From positions 2,444,573 to 2,508,572 of the forward strand of contig NZ_CP073066.1 in the NCBI RefSeq assembly GCF_018314255.1: a stretch of DNA of 64,000 bases, given 5' to 3'. This DNA is from Lentilactobacillus buchneri. GTDB lineage: Bacteria > Bacillota > Bacilli > Lactobacillales > Lactobacillaceae. The notes below the pieces were generated by a model. That model had not been told where the DNA came from, made no database searches, and saw only the letters and a list, made by a program, of their open reading frames with translations. Positions within the stretch are counted from its first letter, which is position 1. Each line of letters begins with the position of its first letter. Position numbers and translations under genes: made by a program. This document shows positions 60,788 through 64,000 of the stretch, piece after piece.

Positions 60788-61343
60788 AACAAAAACCTTT
60801 ATGGGTGCGCCTGCCCACACGGTGATTAGCACACTGCCCGATATGATGACAATTAAAACCTGCTTTCTCAGCTTGAATGCAGCTGTCCCATTTTTTGACA
60901 ACTTTGCGTGTCAAAGGATCAATCTGTAAAACAGGTTTGTTTTGGCGTAACGCCCGTTTTTCATAAAAGTGATCTTTTTTAAATTTTTGCGCTCTTTTAT
61001 GAATCCATGTGCCATAGTTGCTGTTATATTCGTAAGTGCACCATTCCAAATTATCAACACGGTTATTTGTTTTGTCCTCGTCTCGATGATTTATTATGGG
61101 AAAATGATGTGGATTTGGAATAAATGCAATGGCAACCAGGCGATGAATTTGAACATTATGGGGCTGACCGTCTGATCCCATTAACTGTGAAACGTAATAA
61201 CCATTTCCATTAATTGATGGATGAAGCATTCTTGTAGGCACAGTATTTGTATGCTTGTGTCCAATTCTGTGTGAGCGAAGTCGGCCTAGGCTTGAAATCT
61301 CATATCCTTTAAATCCTTTTATTTTTCGCCATTTCTCAATCAT
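60741..61343 (-). CDS. HNH homing-type endonuclease (NUMOD4/HNH), copy 1
   Basis: A 200-residue free-standing endonuclease. NUMOD4 at the start (EKWRKIKGFKGYEISSLGRLRS) is followed by the HNH core (VQIHRLVAIAFIPNPHHFPIINHRDEDKTNNRVDNLEWC) and a C-terminal DNA-binding NUMOD-like part (QIDPLTRKVVKKWDSCIQAEKAG). Such enzymes copy their own gene into allelic sites. The ATG at 61,343 follows GAGGTGG; the gene starts 11 bp after the DUF1064 stop. Confidence 0.9.
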   Translation of the reverse strand: MIEKWRKIKGFKGYEISSLGRLRSHRIGHKHTNTVPTRMLHPSINGNGYYVSQLMGSDGQPHNVQIHRLVAIAFIPNPHHFPIINHRDEDKTNNRVDNLEWCTYEYNSNYGTWIHKRAQKFKKDHFYEKRALRQNKPVLQIDPLTRKVVKKWDSCIQAEKAGFNCHHIGQCANHRVGRRTHKGFCWEWVSDTGGNRRVRR

Positions 61344-61354
61344 TTTTGACCACC

Positions 61355-61756
61355 TCAAGCAACTGATTCTGAAAAAGTACCCATCTTATAGTCGTATACT
61401 GCAATAATTACTGCCACTCGATACTTGGCCATGAACATCTTCATACGCAAGACAGACGCTCTGGTTAACGTTGCACGACTGCCTTTCACATCCACCACGC
61501 TGACCAATTTGCCGTGCTCGTATATGCTGAAATCTGGCGTATAGGTGCAACCACGGACATGCTTCCTAGGATTTTGTAGATCGAAACTTGGTAAGGTCTC
61601 AAACTTCTCATGGATTTTAAAATCCAATTTCAAGTTCTTCAAGTGCAGGTAGTACGCACCCTCGGCCTTGCTATCAAACTTGTAGCCGTCAATCTCCTGC
61701 TTGCTGTTGTTGAACTTGGCTCTGGGTGAGCTTCGTTCCTTTACTGGTTTTGACAT
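61355..61756 (-). CDS. DUF1064 phage nuclease-like protein
   Basis: A 133-residue protein with the PD-(D/E)xK pattern of DUF1064: YKFDSKAEGAYYLHLKNL (Glu), YTPDFSIYEHGKLVSVVDVKG (Asp and Lys). Such genes are found with recombination genes and may resolve branched DNA; the substrate is not proven. The ATG at 61,756 lies nine bases behind AAGGGG. HNH genes lie directly on both sides. Confidence 0.82.
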   Translation of the reverse strand: MSKPVKERSSPRAKFNNSKQEIDGYKFDSKAEGAYYLHLKNLKLDFKIHEKFETLPSFDLQNPRKHVRGCTYTPDFSIYEHGKLVSVVDVKGSRATLTRASVLRMKMFMAKYRVAVIIAVYDYKMGTFSESVA

Positions 61757-61805
61757 TGTTTGCATCCCCTTATATGGAAATCTGATGGTGGTACAGCTTG
61801 GATAG

Positions 61806-62588
61806 TTAATCATTGGCAACGCCCTCACGAATATATGTCTTATGATTCAATATATTCAAAACCGAGTGGCGATTTAAGCCAAAATGTTTCATCAATTTAC
61901 CAGTGGTATACCCACCTTCATAAACAAGTCTCCAAAATTCAGAGAGTTGGTGAGAATCTAACTTTGCATTCCAGTTGCGGGTTCCACTTGGCATAAGGCC
62001 TGTATTTAAAGCATGGTCAGTATTTTGCTTAGCGGTAACCCATTCCAGATTTGATAAAGCATTATTTGCTTTATTTCCGTCAATGTGATTAACCTGCTCA
62101 TAATGATTTGGATTGGGAATGAATGTTTGTGCCACCACTCGATGAACATACAAACGACGATTTTTACCATGAACCATGTATTTGATAAATTGATAGCCAT
62201 GACCATTATCGTTAGATTCAATTAAACGATATTCACAAAACGTCATGTTTTTACGATCATAAGTACGACGTCGGGTTCGAATTCTCCCAAAATTGGATAC
62301 TTCAAGGTGATTATCAGAAACGATTTGATGCCATATTTCACCGTTAAGATTTTTAAATTTGATTTCTCGATTAAACGTTTCTGCCACCAATATATGCAAT
62401 TGACATTGTCTTACATGTCCATCACGACAAAGGCCATATACATAATGATTGGTACGCAAAGTTGGCTTTAGAAGTTTTTCAGTCACTGGATACCCATTGA
62501 CCACTCTCGCAAGACTTTTAACTTGGCCTCGAATGTTAATTTGATACATTCCTTCATATCCTGGAATATCTTTCCACTCTTTATTCAA
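61806..62588 (-). CDS. HNH homing-type endonuclease with two NUMOD4 motifs, copy 2
   Basis: A 260-residue protein: a first NUMOD4 (EWKDIPGYEGMYQINIRGQV), a second NUMOD4-like unit (EIWHQIVSDNHLEVSNFGRI), the HNH core (VHRVVAQTFIPNPNHYEQVNHIDGNKANNALSNLEWV), and a C-terminal helix-turn-helix (GGYTTGKLMKHFGLNRHSV). The TTG start lies six bases behind GGAGGG and overlaps the preceding stop (TTGA). Confidence 0.88.
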   Translation of the reverse strand: MNKEWKDIPGYEGMYQINIRGQVKSLARVVNGYPVTEKLLKPTLRTNHYVYGLCRDGHVRQCQLHILVAETFNREIKFKNLNGEIWHQIVSDNHLEVSNFGRIRTRRRTYDRKNMTFCEYRLIESNDNGHGYQFIKYMVHGKNRRLYVHRVVAQTFIPNPNHYEQVNHIDGNKANNALSNLEWVTAKQNTDHALNTGLMPSGTRNWNAKLDSHQLSEFWRLVYEGGYTTGKLMKHFGLNRHSVLNILNHKTYIREGVAND

Positions 62589-63283
62589 ATTAATCCCTCC
62601 ATCGAGTATTGATCATTCCAATAGTTCATTTGAGATCTAGTCATAATGTGCAAATCGATTAAATCTTGTTCTCCAAGCCGAATCGGTTTTACATGATGCT
62701 TTTTAAAAAAGCTGGCTGCTCCAATATCATGAAATTCCTTGTGATGTATTTCTGGACAAAGCGCCATAAAATATAACTTGCGATGGTCAACAACTTTACG
62801 ACTTCTGCTTCCAACCGCCGTCCAATGGTGAATTTCCGCATGTCTACCACAGATAATACATTCTCGATGTCGCAAACATTGGAGCGCCAAGTGCGGTGAA
62901 GTTGGAATGGCATCCCATGTCTTCGTTTTGAACGGAATCCCATTCTCAAAACAGAAGTCGAGTATAAAGGTCAGGAACTTATTTGCTTGATCCATACTGC
63001 AATCACTCATTGAGAAGCTCTCTGCACCCGTTTTGGCGTAGTAGAAGTATTTCATCCACTGTTCCATGTCTCGGATGTCATAGCCGGTATACATCGCCAT
63101 ATCCCGTAGCATGGCAAAGATCTTATTACGCTGGTCTGGTGAGATCTGGCGACCATCATCAAGCTGCAACTCAATCGTTGGTTGCTTGTTAGCGGCAAAC
63201 TTTTGTAGTCGATATATATTCAGTTCATCATCGAGCTTGATTGTTATCTCGTCACCCTTGATTGCTTTGAGCTTGCCAAACAT
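62585..63283 (-). CDS. Putative HNHc nuclease of the phage recombination module
   Basis: A 232-residue protein of the HNHc type found next to SSB in phages of lactobacilli. The first 70 residues are a strand-rich domain; QRNKIFAMLRDMAMYTGYD follows, and the C-terminal nuclease part has CIICGRHAEIHHWTAVG (Cys pair and His-His) and ALCPEIHHKEFHD. Unlike the two HNH genes after it, it seems part of the phage's own machinery. Confidence 0.85.
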   Translation of the reverse strand: MFGKLKAIKGDEITIKLDDELNIYRLQKFAANKQPTIELQLDDGRQISPDQRNKIFAMLRDMAMYTGYDIRDMEQWMKYFYYAKTGAESFSMSDCSMDQANKFLTFILDFCFENGIPFKTKTWDAIPTSPHLALQCLRHRECIICGRHAEIHHWTAVGSRSRKVVDHRKLYFMALCPEIHHKEFHDIGAASFFKKHHVKPIRLGEQDLIDLHIMTRSQMNYWNDQYSMEGLI

Positions 63284-63341
63284 CTAAACACCTCGTCACT
63301 AACATTTTTGTGAATCACGACTGTATCGGATAAACTCCAAA

Positions 63342-63758
63342 TCAGAATGGCAAATCATCGCCTGTGATATCAATCGAATCACCAGAATTAGCAAATGGAT
63401 CGCCACTTTCTGATTGATTGTTCTGGTTGCTTGACCGTTGTTGTCGTGGCCGTTGTGGTAAATCAAAGTCATTCACATTCAACTCCACTGCGAATTGCGG
63501 TTCACCCTGCTGGTTCGTCCACTGGTTGATTGACCACTGACCGGACAAAGCCACGTTGTCACCTTTGTGAAAATACTTCATGATCGTATCAGCACGCTTG
63601 CCAAAGACTGAGCACCGCACCCAATCAACGCCATAATCGCCATTACGATCCGGCCGGTTCTGTCTCACTGCAACCGTGAAGTCAGCGACTTGACTACTAC
63701 CAACCTGCCTCGTGGTTGGATCCTTACCGATGTTGCCTGAAATTGTCATTGTTCGCAT
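63342..63758 (-). CDS. ssb: Single-stranded DNA-binding protein
   Basis: A 138-residue phage SSB: OB fold (MTISGNIGKDPTTRQVGSSQ, DWVRCSVFGKRADTIMKYFHKGD), a Gln/Asn-rich linker and the acidic tip DDLPF that recruits partner proteins. The ATG lies eight bases behind AAAGGGG. It marks the replication and recombination module. Confidence 0.95.
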   Translation of the reverse strand: MRTMTISGNIGKDPTTRQVGSSQVADFTVAVRQNRPDRNGDYGVDWVRCSVFGKRADTIMKYFHKGDNVALSGQWSINQWTNQQGEPQFAVELNVNDFDLPQRPRQQRSSNQNNQSESGDPFANSGDSIDITGDDLPF

Positions 63759-63771
63759 TTCAATTACCCCT

Positions 63772-64000
63772 TTACTCGACTAATTCGAGCGCCTCATTTT
63801 TCTGCTGATTGACAGCCATATCTTCCAACCGGTAAATCAACATTAACTTTTTCAAATCGTCTAAATTATTGACAAAATCCACATCACCATACTGGTCATT
63901 TAACTCGTGGAGATAGTGCATTTTGTCTTCAAGCAATCGCCAATGCTGTTTTTTCTCCATGTCAGCAACTTCAATGGCTTCATAGATGTATTTAGCCGGC
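63772..64000 (-). CDS. Phage protein, C-terminal part, continues beyond the window
   Basis: The frame is open to the window edge (PAKYIYEAIEVADMEKKQHW then on to ALELVE at the stop). An internal ATG at 63,960 gives 62 residues but lacks a ribosome site, so I think this is the helical end of a longer early gene, perhaps a recombination protein preceding SSB. The identity cannot be told. Confidence 0.6.
   Translation of the reverse strand, partial: PAKYIYEAIEVADMEKKQHWRLLEDKMHYLHELNDQYGDVDFVNNLDDLKKLMLIYRLEDMAVNQQKNEALELVE

Larger units (their letters stand above)
29378..64000. mobile_element. Prophage of a temperate myovirus, right end outside the window
   Basis: About 34.6 kb of phage genes all read on the minus strand: early nucleases and SSB at the right, an ArpU-type late regulator, terminase, portal, head, contractile tail (sheath, tube, tape measure), PBSX-like baseplate, fibre, holin and endolysin at the left. 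No disrupted structural gene was seen. The integrase, repressor and most replication genes must lie to the right of the window. Confidence 0.95.

Noticed and set aside
60716..60901. 61-codon minus-strand ORF
   Set aside because: Its first part is an out-of-frame reading of the HNH gene without a ribosome site; only the last 23 codons are meaningful, as the displaced DUF1064 end.

Overview
The window comes from a low-to-moderate GC Gram-positive bacterium of the family Lactobacillaceae. The gene order smc-rnc, plsX-recG-fakA-asp23, thiN-rpe-rsgA-prkC-stp-rsmB-fmt-priA-coaBC-rpoZ-gmk, recN-argR-tlyA-ispA-xseBA-folD-nusB-efp, prp between rpmA and rplU, and strong AGGAGG ribosome binding sites all point there. 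The genus is not resolved; a heterofermentative lactobacillus of the Lentilactobacillus type is a guess.

Positions 1 to about 29,100 are core chromosome, almost all on the minus strand. From right to left: the L21 leader and rplU-prp-rpmA; efp-asp23-nusB; folD-xseA-xseB-ispA-tlyA-argR-recN; gmk-rpoZ; coaBC-priA-fmt-rsmB-stp-prkC-rsgA-rpe-thiN; asp23-fakA-recG; and plsX-acpP-rnc-smc. Only rpmB and a short gene at 19,272 are on the plus strand. The latter has a clear sigma-A promoter with two LexA-type operators and looks SOS-controlled. Seven genes of this core use TTG starts placed behind good ribosome binding sites.

At 29,304 lies a plus-strand tRNA-Arg (anticodon TCT). Directly after its 3' end a prophage begins and runs past the right edge, so the tRNA is the likely attachment site. 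The prophage is read right to left. It starts with replication and recombination genes (a truncated gene at the edge, SSB, an HNHc nuclease, a DUF1064 nuclease, two NUMOD4/HNH homing-type endonucleases, two YopX proteins) and an ArpU-type late regulator. Next comes a late promoter region with 11-bp iterons, then a cluster of tiny genes, terminase, portal, head genes, a contractile tail (DUF3383 sheath, DUF3277-type tube, tape measure with two cell-wall hydrolase domains), a PBSX-like baseplate, a tail fibre, and finally a holin pair and a GH25 endolysin. It is a temperate myovirus that appears intact over the part seen.

The most interesting signals are hidden coding layers in the virion operon. 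The tail sheath and a capsid decoration protein are each followed, in the +1 frame, by a 24-codon segment that is similar at the protein level (PQLxSxSxTxDxVTLNL) although the DNA has diverged. The tail assembly chaperone also has its second half in the +1 frame. Other notable signals are a nested scaffold start inside the head maturation protease gene, an HNH gene inserted at the 3' end of the DUF1064 gene with the old C-terminal codons left behind, and an iteron array ending where a -35 box would be at the late promoter.
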